Assembly: GCF_002837185.1 (NCBI RefSeq)
Contig: NZ_KZ478006.1
Location: forward strand, 23,223-87,222
From: Pseudomonas fluorescens
GTDB lineage: Bacteria; Pseudomonadota; Gammaproteobacteria; Pseudomonadales; Pseudomonadaceae
Reading direction: 5' to 3'
DNA length: 64,000 bases
Made by a program: the position numbers and the translations under genes. Of this stretch, positions 42,402 through 50,924 are shown piece by piece (position 1 is the stretch's first letter; every line of letters starts with the position of its first letter). The notes under the pieces are model-generated. The model had not been told where the DNA came from and ran no database searches. It saw only the letters and a program-made list of their open reading frames with translations.

Positions 42402-42427
42402 TTCTTCCTACAAGCAGTTAGCTGACC

Positions 42428-42754
42428 TCAGATGGGACGGCTACCGTACTTGTTATCCGGCTTTTTCGGTGGATCCGCTACCACATTGGGCTCGACCTCG
42501 ACCACTTTGCCGCCTTTGGCGAGGAATTCTTCCATCGCACGGGCCAAGGCATCGCGTTCTTTGTTCTTGGCTTCAACGCTGGGCAGTTCGTCTACCGAAA
42601 CAGCAGCCTTGGCCTTGCCTTTGGCTTTGGGAGCGGCGTCATCGCCAGCACTGTCCTCAAGGTCTTCAGCAACGTCCTCAGCCGCCACTTCAAGACTGTC
42701 TTCAGTGTCGTCACCTACTTCCAGGTCGTCGTTTTCCAGATCATCGTCGCTCAT
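42428..42754 (-). CDS. sutA: SutA-like RNA polymerase-binding protein
   Basis: A 108-residue acidic protein: a strongly acidic N-terminal half (MSDDDLENDDLEVGDDTEDS...), a Lys/Ala stretch (PKAKGKAKAAVS), and a conserved helix (EAKNKERDALARAMEEFLAKGG) with a tail ending PPKKPDNKYGSRPI. It matches Pseudomonas SutA, which binds RNA polymerase and supports transcription in slow growth. The gene is monocistronic, followed by two terminators in tandem. Confidence 0.88.
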   Translation of the reverse strand: MSDDDLENDDLEVGDDTEDSLEVAAEDVAEDLEDSAGDDAAPKAKGKAKAAVSVDELPSVEAKNKERDALARAMEEFLAKGGKVVEVEPNVVADPPKKPDNKYGSRPI

Positions 42755-42856
42755 GTTCTACCTCATGACTTGCGAAAAGCAGATTAGTTATAGCCCAGCT
42801 TTACCCTCTGTCGAGGCGGCCGGAAAAAAATCAACATCCACTGGATCACCAGTGGC

Positions 42857-43282
42857 TTATGCCCCTTCACCGTGCAAGGTGGCGAGGACTTTACGAGCAC
42901 CGCCATGATCACGGTGCTCGCCCAGATAAACACCTTGCCAGGTCCCCATCGCCAAGCGGCCGGCCTTCACCGGCAAACTCAGCTGGCAGCCCAGGAGACT
43001 GGCCTTGAAGTGCGCCGGCAGATCATCCGGGCCTTCGTCGTTGTGTTCGAATCCCGCCTGGCCTTGCGGCACCAGCAGGTTGAAAAAACGTTCGAAGTCG
43101 CGGCGAACCGCCGGATCGGCATTCTCGTTGACCGTCAACGAGGCCGAGGTGTGCTGCAGCCACAGATGCAACAAACCCACGCGGCAGGCCTTCAATTCAG
43201 GCAAGCCGGCAAGCAACTCGTCGGTCACCAGGTGAAAGCCCCGGGGCTTGGCCCGCAGCGTAATCAGGGTCTGTTGCCACAT
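42857..43282 (-). CDS. YjbQ family protein (UPF0047)
   Basis: A 141-residue protein matching the YjbQ/UPF0047 family: GFHLVTDELLAGLPEL, HLWLQHTSASLTVNENADP, EGPDDLPAHFKASLLG, and a GTWQGVYLGEHRDHGG end with His residues probably lining a metal or active site. Some members have weak thiamin phosphate synthase activity; the true role is unclear. It lies between sutA and the amtB terminator. Confidence 0.92.
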   Translation of the reverse strand: MWQQTLITLRAKPRGFHLVTDELLAGLPELKACRVGLLHLWLQHTSASLTVNENADPAVRRDFERFFNLLVPQGQAGFEHNDEGPDDLPAHFKASLLGCQLSLPVKAGRLAMGTWQGVYLGEHRDHGGARKVLATLHGEGA

Positions 43283-43451
43283 ACAGTTCTCCGCCCATCG
43301 GCGCGCATTCTAGCGCGCTCTGGAAAAAAACAAAGTGCCGAATACGCCCACATGCCTGTAAGACATTCGCACCCTTGAAAGTGCCGTGTGGATCCCATCA
43401 CAAAGTCGATGAAAAACCCATGCAACTTATAGTCAAAGACAAACGCCAGGC

Positions 43452-43486
43452 AAAAAAATGCCCGGCAAGCCGGGCATCTTTTTTTT
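43452..43486. terminator. Bidirectional terminator after amtB
   Basis: The stem ATGCCCGG (43458-43465) / CCGGGCAT (43470-43477) has a CAAG loop, with A7 on the left and T8 on the right. It lies seven bases after the amtB stop and would terminate on both strands. Confidence 0.92.
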
Positions 43487-43492
43487 GTGTAT

Positions 43493-44830
43493 TTACAAGT
43501 TGTAACCGCGCTCGTTGTGTTGCGCCAGGTCGAGGCCGACCGCCTCTTCCTCTTCAGTGACACGCAGGCCCATGACCATGTCCAGTACCTTGAGAATGAC
43601 GTAGGTGACAATCGCCGTATAGATCACAGTGAAGCCGACACCTTTGCACTGGATCCAGACCTGTGCAGCGACGTCAGTCACGGTGCCGAAGCCGCCCAGT
43701 GCCGGGGCTGCGAACACACCGGTGAGGATCGCACCGACGATACCGCCAATACCGTGTACGCCAAATGCGTCCAGGGAGTCATCGTAGCCCAGCTTGCGCT
43801 TGAGGCTGGTTGCGCAGAAGAAACAGATCACACCGGCGACCAAGCCGATCACCAGAGCCCCCATCGGCCCCACGGTGCCGGCAGCTGGCGTGATTGCGAC
43901 CAGACCGGCCACTACGCCCGAGGCGATACCCAGTGCGCTTGGCTTACCGTGGGTGATCCACTCGGCGAACATCCAGCCCAGCGCAGCGGCAGCAGTGGCG
44001 ATCTGGGTGACCAGCATCGCCATACCGGCCGTGCCGTTGGCGGCAGCAGCAGAACCGGCGTTGAAGCCGAACCAGCCGATCCACAGCATGGCCGCGCCGA
44101 TCAAGGTGTAACCCAGGTTGTGCGGTGCCATCGGGGTGGTCGGGAAGCCTTTGCGCTTGCCGAGCACGATGCACGCCACCAGGCCAGCCACACCAGCGTT
44201 GATGTGCACCACGGTGCCACCGGCGAAATCCAGCACACCCCAGTCCCACATCAGGCCGCCGTTGCCGCTCCAGACCATGTGCGCGATCGGCGCATAGACC
44301 AGGGTGAACCAGATGGCCATGAAGATCAGCATCGCGGAAAACTTCATGCGCTCGGCGAATGCACCGACGATCAGCGCCGGAGTGATGATGGCAAACGTCA
44401 TCTGGAAGGTGATGAACACCGCTTCCGGGAACAGCGCCGCAGGCCCGGTGATGCTGGCCGGGGTGACACCCGCCAGGAATGCCTTGCCCATGCCGCCGAA
44501 GAAGGAGTTGAAGTTGACGACGCCCTGTTCCATACCGGTGGTATCGAACGCAATGCTGTAGCCGTAGACAACCCACAGGATGCTGATCAGGCCGGTAATG
44601 GCAAAGCACTGCATCATTACCGAAAGAATATTCTTGGAGCGGACCATGCCGCCGTAAAACAGTGCCAGGCCAGGAATGGTCATGAACAGCACCAGTGCAG
44701 TGGCGGTCAGCATCCAGGCAGTATCGCCGGAATTGAGGACTGGAGCCGCCACTTCGTCCGCCGCCATGGCAAGGCTTGGCATTACGATGGACAACAGGGC
44801 TCCGAGCCCTGCGAATTTACGCAGAGTCAT
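43493..44830 (-). CDS. amtB: Ammonium transporter
   Basis: AmtB (445 residues) has an N-terminal signal-like segment (MTLRKFAGLGALLSIVMPSLAMA) and then eleven expected membrane helices. The signature region 'VHINAGVAGLVACIVLGKRKG' contains the first pore His, and 'DDSLDAFGVHGIGGIVGAILTG' the second. It lies 35 bases downstream of glnK on the same strand. GlnK plugs AmtB when nitrogen is plentiful, so the pair works as one unit. Confidence 0.97.
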   Translation of the reverse strand: MTLRKFAGLGALLSIVMPSLAMAADEVAAPVLNSGDTAWMLTATALVLFMTIPGLALFYGGMVRSKNILSVMMQCFAITGLISILWVVYGYSIAFDTTGMEQGVVNFNSFFGGMGKAFLAGVTPASITGPAALFPEAVFITFQMTFAIITPALIVGAFAERMKFSAMLIFMAIWFTLVYAPIAHMVWSGNGGLMWDWGVLDFAGGTVVHINAGVAGLVACIVLGKRKGFPTTPMAPHNLGYTLIGAAMLWIGWFGFNAGSAAAANGTAGMAMLVTQIATAAAALGWMFAEWITHGKPSALGIASGVVAGLVAITPAAGTVGPMGALVIGLVAGVICFFCATSLKRKLGYDDSLDAFGVHGIGGIVGAILTGVFAAPALGGFGTVTDVAAQVWIQCKGVGFTVIYTAIVTYVILKVLDMVMGLRVTEEEEAVGLDLAQHNERGYNL

Positions 44831-44865
44831 AGTGTTTTTCTCCTGGGGCGTTGGGGTTTGGCGGC

Positions 44866-45204
44866 TTAGATTGCGTCGGTATCGGTTTCGCCGGTACGGA
44901 TGCGGATAGCCTGTTCCAGATTGACCACGAAGATCTTGCCGTCACCGATCTTGCCGGTGTTGGCAGCCTTGGTTATCGCCTCGATAACCCGGTCAAGATC
45001 CTTGTCGTCAATGGCGACATCAATCTTCACCTTCGGCAGGAAATCGACCACGTATTCCGCGCCGCGATACAGCTCGGTATGACCCTTCTGCCGACCGAAG
45101 CCCTTGACCTCAGTGACGGTAATGCCCTGCACGCCGATCTCGGACAGTGACTCGCGTACGTCGTCCAACTTGAACGGCTTGATGATGGCAGTGACTAGCT
45201 TCAT
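44866..45204 (-). CDS. glnK: PII signal protein GlnK
   Basis: A 112-residue PII protein, start MKLVTAIIKPFKLDDVRESL at ATG 45204 with GGGAGAG upstream (the 18 codons before it in frame are not part of the protein). The T-loop carries the uridylylated Tyr51 in GHTELYRGAEYVVDFLPKVK. The C-terminal signature is TGKIGDGKIFV. With amtB it forms the nitrogen-responsive glnK-amtB operon. NtrC/sigma-54 control is expected from relatives; I could not match a good -24/-12 box. Confidence 0.97.
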   Translation of the reverse strand: MKLVTAIIKPFKLDDVRESLSEIGVQGITVTEVKGFGRQKGHTELYRGAEYVVDFLPKVKIDVAIDDKDLDRVIEAITKAANTGKIGDGKIFVVNLEQAIRIRTGETDTDAI

Positions 45205-45624
45205 GAAAACTCTCTCCCGAATTGGTGGACTTGCCCCAGGAAAACAAACCCGTCTCAAGTCTAAGCGCAGTGCCTGGCTTTGTAACGCATCGTCGCCTGC
45301 GTATTAGCGTGGCGACGCCAGCGAACCACTGGTGACGAAACCTGTACCCCTGATCCGTCGGCGCACTGCATTCGTCACAGCGACTGCATCAGTGCATGGG
45401 TCATGATCGTCTAAGCAGAAACCTTGCCAGCTCCGTAAAAATCACTGAAATCAGTCCGTTGTCCACTTATGCCCACCTGCGGGGCGTTACAGCAGCGGCG
45501 ATGCGCATCAAAACAGTGCGTGGCCGCCCATCCCCATGCGCGAAAAGCGTGCGAGCCAGGCCATGAAAAGACTATAGACGCTGCGTGATACACTGCCGGC
45601 CAACTGTTTTCCGGAATATTTCCC
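45205..45624. other. 420-bp intergenic region between glnK and ubiK
   Basis: Divergent promoter region without an open frame that I can support. It has no palindromic repeat, and I found no convincing sigma-54 (GG-N10-GC) element for glnK. Near-matches in this stretch have the wrong spacing. Confidence 0.5.
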
Positions 45625-45888
45625 ATGCTCGCGCCCAAAGACTTCCTCGACGCCCTGAGCGGCCACGCCTCTCGCCTCTTCAGCGGCGACACCCCGCTGG
45701 CCCGCAACGAAATCGAAAGCCAGTTCAAGGCCCTGCTGCAAAGTGGCTTCAGCAAGCTTGATATGGTCAGCCGTGAAGAATTCGACAGCCAGATGGTGGT
45801 GTTGGCCCGCACCCGTGCACGGCTGGAGAGCCTGGAGGCGAAGGTAGCGGAACTAGAAGCGCGGCTGACGCCCCCATCGGCTGAATAA
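45625..45888 (+). CDS. ubiK: UbiK (YqiC-type) ubiquinone biosynthesis accessory factor
   Basis: An 87-residue protein, start MLAPKDFLDALSGHASRLFS, with an amphipathic helix, the conserved 'EIESQFKALLQSGFSKLDMVSREEFD' region and a C-terminal coiled-coil (LARTRARLESLEAKVAELEARL). This is the BMFP/UbiK family, which forms trimers and helps the ubiquinone biosynthetic complex with UbiJ. It is transcribed alone, upstream of comM but separated by a composite repeat. Confidence 0.9.
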   Translation: MLAPKDFLDALSGHASRLFSGDTPLARNEIESQFKALLQSGFSKLDMVSREEFDSQMVVLARTRARLESLEAKVAELEARLTPPSAE

Positions 45889-45897
45889 AGCCGATGA

Positions 45898-46063
45898 GTG
45901 TGGGAGGCAAGCCCTGATGCCGCCCCCTGTAGGAGCGAGCGTGCTCGCGAAAAACTCATAGGCACCGCGTTCATTCAGGAAGCACGCGTTATCGTTGACG
46001 TTTTTCGCGAGCAAGCTCGCTCCTACAAAAAGCCTTAGCATCAGGGCTTGCCCCCTCCCTCAC
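45898..46063. repeat. Nested REP pairs (one pair inside another)
   Basis: The outer arms TGTGGGAGGCAAGCCCTGATGC (first 20 bases from 45899) and the matching right arm, ending with CCCTCCCTCA near 46063, share a perfect 15-bp inverted repeat (45906-45920 / 46038-46052). Between them lies a second pair of a different family: CTGTAGGAGCGAGCGTGCTC (45927 on) and its inverse TTTTTCGCGAGCAAGCTCGC (46001 on) up to TCCTACA. The second pair's spacer again contains CGTTATCGTTGACG. Confidence 0.85.
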
Positions 46064-46168
46064 TTCGTTGCCTGGATACGTTCTGTAAAACCTCCCCGCC
46101 ATCCTTGTTCCCACCTCGTCTACCCTTGAATAATCCGCAGGCAGCGGCCCCCCATTCAAGGATCGAGC

Positions 46169-47665
46169 ATGTCCCTCGCCATCGTCCACAGCCGCGCCCA
46201 GGTCGGCGTCGAAGCCCCCGCCGTCACTGTCGAAGTGCACATGGCCAATGGGTTGCCGTCACTGACGCTGGTGGGCCTGCCGGAAACTGCAGTAAAGGAA
46301 AGCAAAGACCGCGTACGCAGCGCCATTCTCAACTCGGCCCTGCAATACCCGGCGCGGCGCATCACGCTCAACCTCGCGCCCGCCGACCTGCCCAAGGACG
46401 GCGGGCGTTTTGATCTGGCGATAGCCCTTGGGATCCTGGCGGCCAGCGTGCAGGTCCCAGCGTTGATGCTCGATGAGGTTGAGTGCCTGGGAGAGTTGGC
46501 GCTGTCCGGCGAAGTACGTGCAGTGAAAGGCGTGTTGCCGGCCGCTTTGGCGGCGCGCAAGGCCGGACGCACCTTGATAGTGCCCAGGGCAAACGCTGAG
46601 GAGGCGTGCCTGGCGTCAGGGTTGACGGTGATTGCAGTGGATCACTTGCTACAGGTGGTGGCGCACTTGAATGGGCATGTGCCGATCGAGCCCTACCGGT
46701 CGGACGGCTTGTTGTACCTGAACAAACCTTACCCGGACCTCAGTGAAGTCCAGGGCCAATTGGCTGCCAAGCGTGCCTTGCTGATCGCAGCCGCGGGGGC
46801 GCATAACCTGCTGTTCAGCGGCCCGCCCGGCACCGGCAAGACGCTGCTCGCCAGCCGCCTGCCGGGGTTGCTGCCACCGCTCAGTGAGCAGGAAGCGCTG
46901 GAAGTCGCGGCAATTCAATCCGTGGTCAGCCTGGCACCGTTGAGCCATTGGCCGCACCGGCCGTTTCGCCAGCCGCACCACTCGGCGTCGGGCCCTGCAC
47001 TGGTCGGCGGCGGATCGAAGCCGCAACCGGGGGAAATCACCCTGGCCCACCACGGCGTGTTGTTCCTGGATGAATTGCCGGAATTTGACCGCAAGGTGCT
47101 GGAAGTCCTGCGCGAGCCACTTGAATCGGGACATATCGTGATTTCCCGCGCCCGCGACCGGGTGAGGTTCCCCGCGCGCTTTCAACTGGTCGCGGCGATG
47201 AACCCCTGCCCTTGCGGTTATATGGGCGAACCCAGCGGCCGTTGCCGGTGTACACCGGAACAGATACAGCGCTATCGCAACAAGCTCTCGGGGCCGTTGC
47301 TGGACCGGATCGATCTGCACCTGACGGTGGCGCGGGAAGCCACGGCGCTGAGCCCGGCACAACGGACCGACGACACCACCGCGAAAACGGCCGCGTTGGT
47401 GGCCGACGCGCGGGAACGCCAGCAACGACGCCAGGGCTGCGCCAACGCATTCCTCGACCTGCCGGGGCTGCGCGAGCACTGCACGCTGGCGAAGGTCGAC
47501 GAAGGCTGGCTGGAGAACGCCTGCGAGCGGCTGACGCTTTCGTTGCGGGCGGCCCATCGCTTGCTCAAGGTGGCGCGTACGTTGGCGGACCTGGAACAAA
47601 CAGACGCCATCGCTCGCCACCATTTGCAAGAGGCCTTGCAATACCGCCCGGCGGCGACCTCTTGA
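46169..47665 (+). CDS. comM: ComM/YifB Mg-chelatase-like AAA+ protein
   Basis: A 498-residue protein with an N-terminal Lon-protease-like (ChlI) domain (SLTLVGLPETAVKESKDRVR). An AAA+ core follows (Walker A GPPGTGKT, VLFLDELPEFDRKVLEVLREP), then a C-terminal Mg-chelatase domain (NPCPCGYMGEP...CRCTPEQIQRYRNKLSGPLLDRIDL, Cys-rich). ComM is a branch-migration helicase for natural transformation in Vibrio. Its role in pseudomonads is presumably in DNA integration. Full length is normal (about 500). Confidence 0.96.
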   Translation: MSLAIVHSRAQVGVEAPAVTVEVHMANGLPSLTLVGLPETAVKESKDRVRSAILNSALQYPARRITLNLAPADLPKDGGRFDLAIALGILAASVQVPALMLDEVECLGELALSGEVRAVKGVLPAALAARKAGRTLIVPRANAEEACLASGLTVIAVDHLLQVVAHLNGHVPIEPYRSDGLLYLNKPYPDLSEVQGQLAAKRALLIAAAGAHNLLFSGPPGTGKTLLASRLPGLLPPLSEQEALEVAAIQSVVSLAPLSHWPHRPFRQPHHSASGPALVGGGSKPQPGEITLAHHGVLFLDELPEFDRKVLEVLREPLESGHIVISRARDRVRFPARFQLVAAMNPCPCGYMGEPSGRCRCTPEQIQRYRNKLSGPLLDRIDLHLTVAREATALSPAQRTDDTTAKTAALVADARERQQRRQGCANAFLDLPGLREHCTLAKVDEGWLENACERLTLSLRAAHRLLKVARTLADLEQTDAIARHHLQEALQYRPAATS

Positions 47666-47692
47666 GCCTTGCGCAGCAGCCAAAGGGCTGAC

Positions 47693-49669
47693 TTAGCGGA
47701 AGCGATCCACCTCATGCCGCAAGCCCGCCGCCAGGGTTTCCAGCTCTTTGGCGGTGATCGCCAGGTTCGACACCACTTCACGCTGCTCGCTGTTAGCCAG
47801 TGCAATGCTCTGCAAGTTACTGCTGAGCAACGTCGCGGTGCTGCTCTGCTCCTGGGTGGCGGTGGTGATTGCGGCGAACTGCTGCCCGGCCGAGCGGCTC
47901 TGCTCGTCGATGCGCGCCAGGGCCGAGGCCACATCCGCGTTGCGCGACAGACCTTCCTGCATCAGCACGTTGCCGTGCTCCATGGTACTGATGGCATTAC
48001 CGGTTTCCTGCTGGATGCTCTGGATCATTCCGGAAATTTCATCGGTGGCCTGGCGGGTGCGCGAGGCCAGGTTGCGCACTTCGTCTGCGACCACGGCAAA
48101 GCCGCGACCTTGCTCACCCGCGCGGGCCGCTTCGATGGCGGCATTGAGCGCGAGCAGGTTGGTCTGTTCGGCAATCGAGGTGATCACGCCGACGATACCG
48201 CCGATTTCCTGGGAGCGCTGGCCCAGGGTGTTGATCACCGTAGCGGTGCTGTTAAGCGCGGTGGCGATGTGTTCCAGGGACGACGAAGCCTCCTCCATCG
48301 AGGCACGCCCGATACGGGTCTGCTGGGCATTTTCCTGGGCCAGACGCTCGGTGTTGCCCATGTTGTCGGCGATATTCAGCGAGGTGGCGCTGAATTCTTC
48401 CACCGCGCCGGCCATGCTGGTGATCTCGCCGGACTGCTGCTCCATGCCTTCATAAGCGCCGCCAGACAACCCCGACAGCGCCTGGGCACGGCTGTTGACC
48501 TCTTCAGCCGCCTTGCGGATGTGCGAAACCATGGTCGACAGCGCCTCGCCCATCTGGTTGAAGCTGCGCGCCAATTGGCCGATTTCGTCATGGCTGGAAA
48601 CATTGAGGCGCGCACTCAGGTCACCTGCGCCGAGCGCTTGAGCCTGAAGCACCAAGTCACTCAATGGCGCGAGCTTGCTGCGCAACAGCCATACCGTGGC
48701 CCCCACGGCCAACAGCATGGCCAGCACACTGCCAATGACCAGGCGCATGCCGACGTCCCACGTCACTGCACGAATCTCGGCCTTGGGCATACTTGCCACG
48801 ACCGCCCAAGGGCCACCCTCGAAGGGTACCGACACGCTGTAGAAATCTTCGTTCTTGTCACTCCAGAAGCGGCCTTCACCGGGTTTCTTCGCCAAGTCGA
48901 GCATCACTGCGACAGCTTGATCCAAGGCTTGCACACCGGCCGGCGGTACCAACCAGTGCTTCTGTTCATCCAGCAGCGACAAGGAGCCGGTCTGGCCGAT
49001 ACGGAAGCGCTTGAGGTTGTCGAACTGGGCTTTCTGTTCGTCGGTGTAGTCGAACCCGATGAACAATACCGCGATGACCTTTCCGCTGGCGTCACGCACC
49101 GGGCTGTACTGGGTCATATAGGAGCGATCGAACAACACTGCCCGGCCGATGTAGGCCTGCCCGTTGAACACACGCTGGTAGGCCGGGCCCTGGCGATCCA
49201 GCACGGTGCCGATGGCGCGGTTGCCATCCTGCTTGGTCAGGGAGGTGCTGATGCGGATGAAGTCATCGCCGCTGCGCACGAATACCGTGGCCACGCCGCC
49301 GGACATGTCCTTGAATTCGTCCACTTCGCCGAAGTTGTTGTTCAGTAACTCGCTGCCCAGGTACAGGCTTGGGGTTTGTACACCGGCCACGGCGACAGGC
49401 TGGTCCGCACGCACGCTCAAGCCGGCGCCGAAGCGCTTTTCAAACAGCCCGCTCAAACGCTGAGTGCTCTCGCGCAAGGTGCTGTGGAAGGTATTGAGTT
49501 GGTCGGCGAGCAGGCGCGCCTCGCTGGCCAAGTGTTCCTCGCGGGTGGCGAGGTTGGCGGTATCGAGCGAGCGTAGAGCGAAGACGGTACTGCCGCTGAT
49601 GACGACAGCCAGAATCACGGCCAATGCGAGGCCTAACTGGGAAGCGATCCGAGCGCGAGGTTGAGACAT
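47693..49669 (-). CDS. Methyl-accepting chemotaxis protein with Cache-type sensor
   Basis: A 658-residue chemoreceptor. It has a first membrane helix (LGLALAVILAVVISGSTVFAL), then a periplasmic domain of about 270 residues of the Cache_3/Cache_2 type (YMTQYSPVRDASGKVIAVLFIG, EGRFWSDKNEDFYSVSVPFEGG). A second membrane helix around 'VIGSVLAMLLAVGATVWLL', a HAMP region (LSDLVLQAQALGAGDLSARL) and the conserved signalling tip EQTNLLALNAAIEAARAGEQ follow. The ligand is unknown. No chemotaxis genes adjoin it, as usual for such receptors in Pseudomonas. Confidence 0.93.
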   Translation of the reverse strand: MSQPRARIASQLGLALAVILAVVISGSTVFALRSLDTANLATREEHLASEARLLADQLNTFHSTLRESTQRLSGLFEKRFGAGLSVRADQPVAVAGVQTPSLYLGSELLNNNFGEVDEFKDMSGGVATVFVRSGDDFIRISTSLTKQDGNRAIGTVLDRQGPAYQRVFNGQAYIGRAVLFDRSYMTQYSPVRDASGKVIAVLFIGFDYTDEQKAQFDNLKRFRIGQTGSLSLLDEQKHWLVPPAGVQALDQAVAVMLDLAKKPGEGRFWSDKNEDFYSVSVPFEGGPWAVVASMPKAEIRAVTWDVGMRLVIGSVLAMLLAVGATVWLLRSKLAPLSDLVLQAQALGAGDLSARLNVSSHDEIGQLARSFNQMGEALSTMVSHIRKAAEEVNSRAQALSGLSGGAYEGMEQQSGEITSMAGAVEEFSATSLNIADNMGNTERLAQENAQQTRIGRASMEEASSSLEHIATALNSTATVINTLGQRSQEIGGIVGVITSIAEQTNLLALNAAIEAARAGEQGRGFAVVADEVRNLASRTRQATDEISGMIQSIQQETGNAISTMEHGNVLMQEGLSRNADVASALARIDEQSRSAGQQFAAITTATQEQSSTATLLSSNLQSIALANSEQREVVSNLAITAKELETLAAGLRHEVDRFR

Positions 49670-49847
49670 GACAGCTCCTGAGCCGAGGCCAGGATCATCC
49701 TGATCTCTTAGCGCTGCTCGGCGAATTATCTAGTGGGAAACGTTGGTGCACGAGGGTTCCAACCCACCTACTTCGGCGGGGTTCCACAATACTTGAGCGA
49801 TTCACAGGGGTGTCACGCAAACGATTGCTCTTCATGCGCAGACCCTT

Positions 49848-50768
49848 TCATTCGAGGCGAGTCACAGCGGGCAGAGCCATCGCCTGCACCTCGCCCTGTA
49901 GAAACTCCGCCAGGCGCCGCAGGCGCTCACCGCCGGGACGGGTTTTCGGCCACACCAGGTAATAACTTTCCCCGCTGGCGACGGCCGTTGGCCACGGCAG
50001 GCTCAAGCGTTTCTGTGCGACGTCCTCGGCCACCATCAACAGGTCTCCCATGGACACGCCATAACCGCGCGCGGCAGCGATCATGCCCAACTCCAGCGTG
50101 TCGAACACCTGCCCACCCTTGAGCGAGACCCGGGAGGTCAGCCCCATGCGCTCCAGCCAGTAACGCCAGTCACGCCGGTCCGGGGTCGGGTGCAGCAATT
50201 CGGTCGTTGCCAACCGCTGCGCGTCCCAAGGGCCGTCGTCCAATAGATTGGGCGCGCCCACCGGAATCAGCATTTCAGCAAACAGGTAGCTGGCCTCCCA
50301 GTCCGCCGGAAAGTGCCCGTTACTGAGCAACACTGCGCAATCGAACGGTTCCTGATTGAAGTCCACTTCATCGATGTTCATCCACGCGCTGGTGAGCTGC
50401 ACCTCGTTGCCCGGCTGCAGGGCCCGAAAGCGGCTCAACCGCGCCAACAGCCAGCGCATGGTCAGGGTGGACGGTGCTTTCATGCGCAAGATGTCATCTT
50501 CGGCGTTCAGGGTATGGCAGGCGCGCTCCAGGGCGGCGAAGCCTTCGCGCACGCCGGGCAGCAACAAACGCGCCGCTTCCGTGAGTTGCAAGGTACGGCC
50601 GTTGCGCTGGAACAGCCGGCAGGCGAAATGCTCCTCGAGCGTACGAATATGCCGGCTGACCGCACTCTGGGTAATCGACAACTCCTGCGCCGCGCGGGTG
50701 AAGGAGTGGTGACGGGACGCGGCCTCGAATGCCCGCAGGGCGTAAAGCGGGGGAAGACGACGAGACAT
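49848..50768 (-). CDS. LysR-family transcriptional regulator
   Basis: A 306-residue LysR protein, start at ATG 50768 (MSRRLPPLYALRAFEAASRH). The HTH is FTRAAQELSITQSAVSRHIRTLEEH, followed by a GcvA-type co-inducer domain. It is divergent from a MATE efflux gene with about 155 bases between starts, so it may regulate that pump; this is inferred only from position. I did not find a T-N11-A box with certainty. Confidence 0.92.
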   Translation of the reverse strand: MSRRLPPLYALRAFEAASRHHSFTRAAQELSITQSAVSRHIRTLEEHFACRLFQRNGRTLQLTEAARLLLPGVREGFAALERACHTLNAEDDILRMKAPSTLTMRWLLARLSRFRALQPGNEVQLTSAWMNIDEVDFNQEPFDCAVLLSNGHFPADWEASYLFAEMLIPVGAPNLLDDGPWDAQRLATTELLHPTPDRRDWRYWLERMGLTSRVSLKGGQVFDTLELGMIAAARGYGVSMGDLLMVAEDVAQKRLSLPWPTAVASGESYYLVWPKTRPGGERLRRLAEFLQGEVQAMALPAVTRLE

Positions 50769-50924
50769 TTGATAACTCCGACAGCGCAATTGGCAAACCC
50801 TACCAGAATCGATCAGGCATGAGTTTTAATCATGCAAACAATCACTTTTATCCTTTTGTGCAATGCGCCGAAAGCGCCGAGAATCAACCGTCCGCACCTC
50901 CCAGACATTTCGAGATTGATGATC

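Larger units (their letters stand above)
42022..42417. repeat. 198-bp tandem duplication (REP pair plus terminator, two copies)
   Basis: Bases 42022-42219 and 42220-42417 are direct copies differing at only four positions (G/T near 42034/42232, A/C near 42092/42290, G/C near 42163/42361, A/G near 42216/42414). Each copy contains TAACGCTATAGCG, a full inverted REP pair (42051-42140; 42249-42338) and a terminator hairpin facing the sutA gene. The unit starts with the yigB stop TAA. The region to 42427 holds no gene. Confidence 0.95.

Noticed and set aside
45205..45420. Possible sigma-54 promoter for glnK-amtB
   Set aside because: Several GG and GC doublets occur, but none I checked has the required ten-base spacing with a good consensus.
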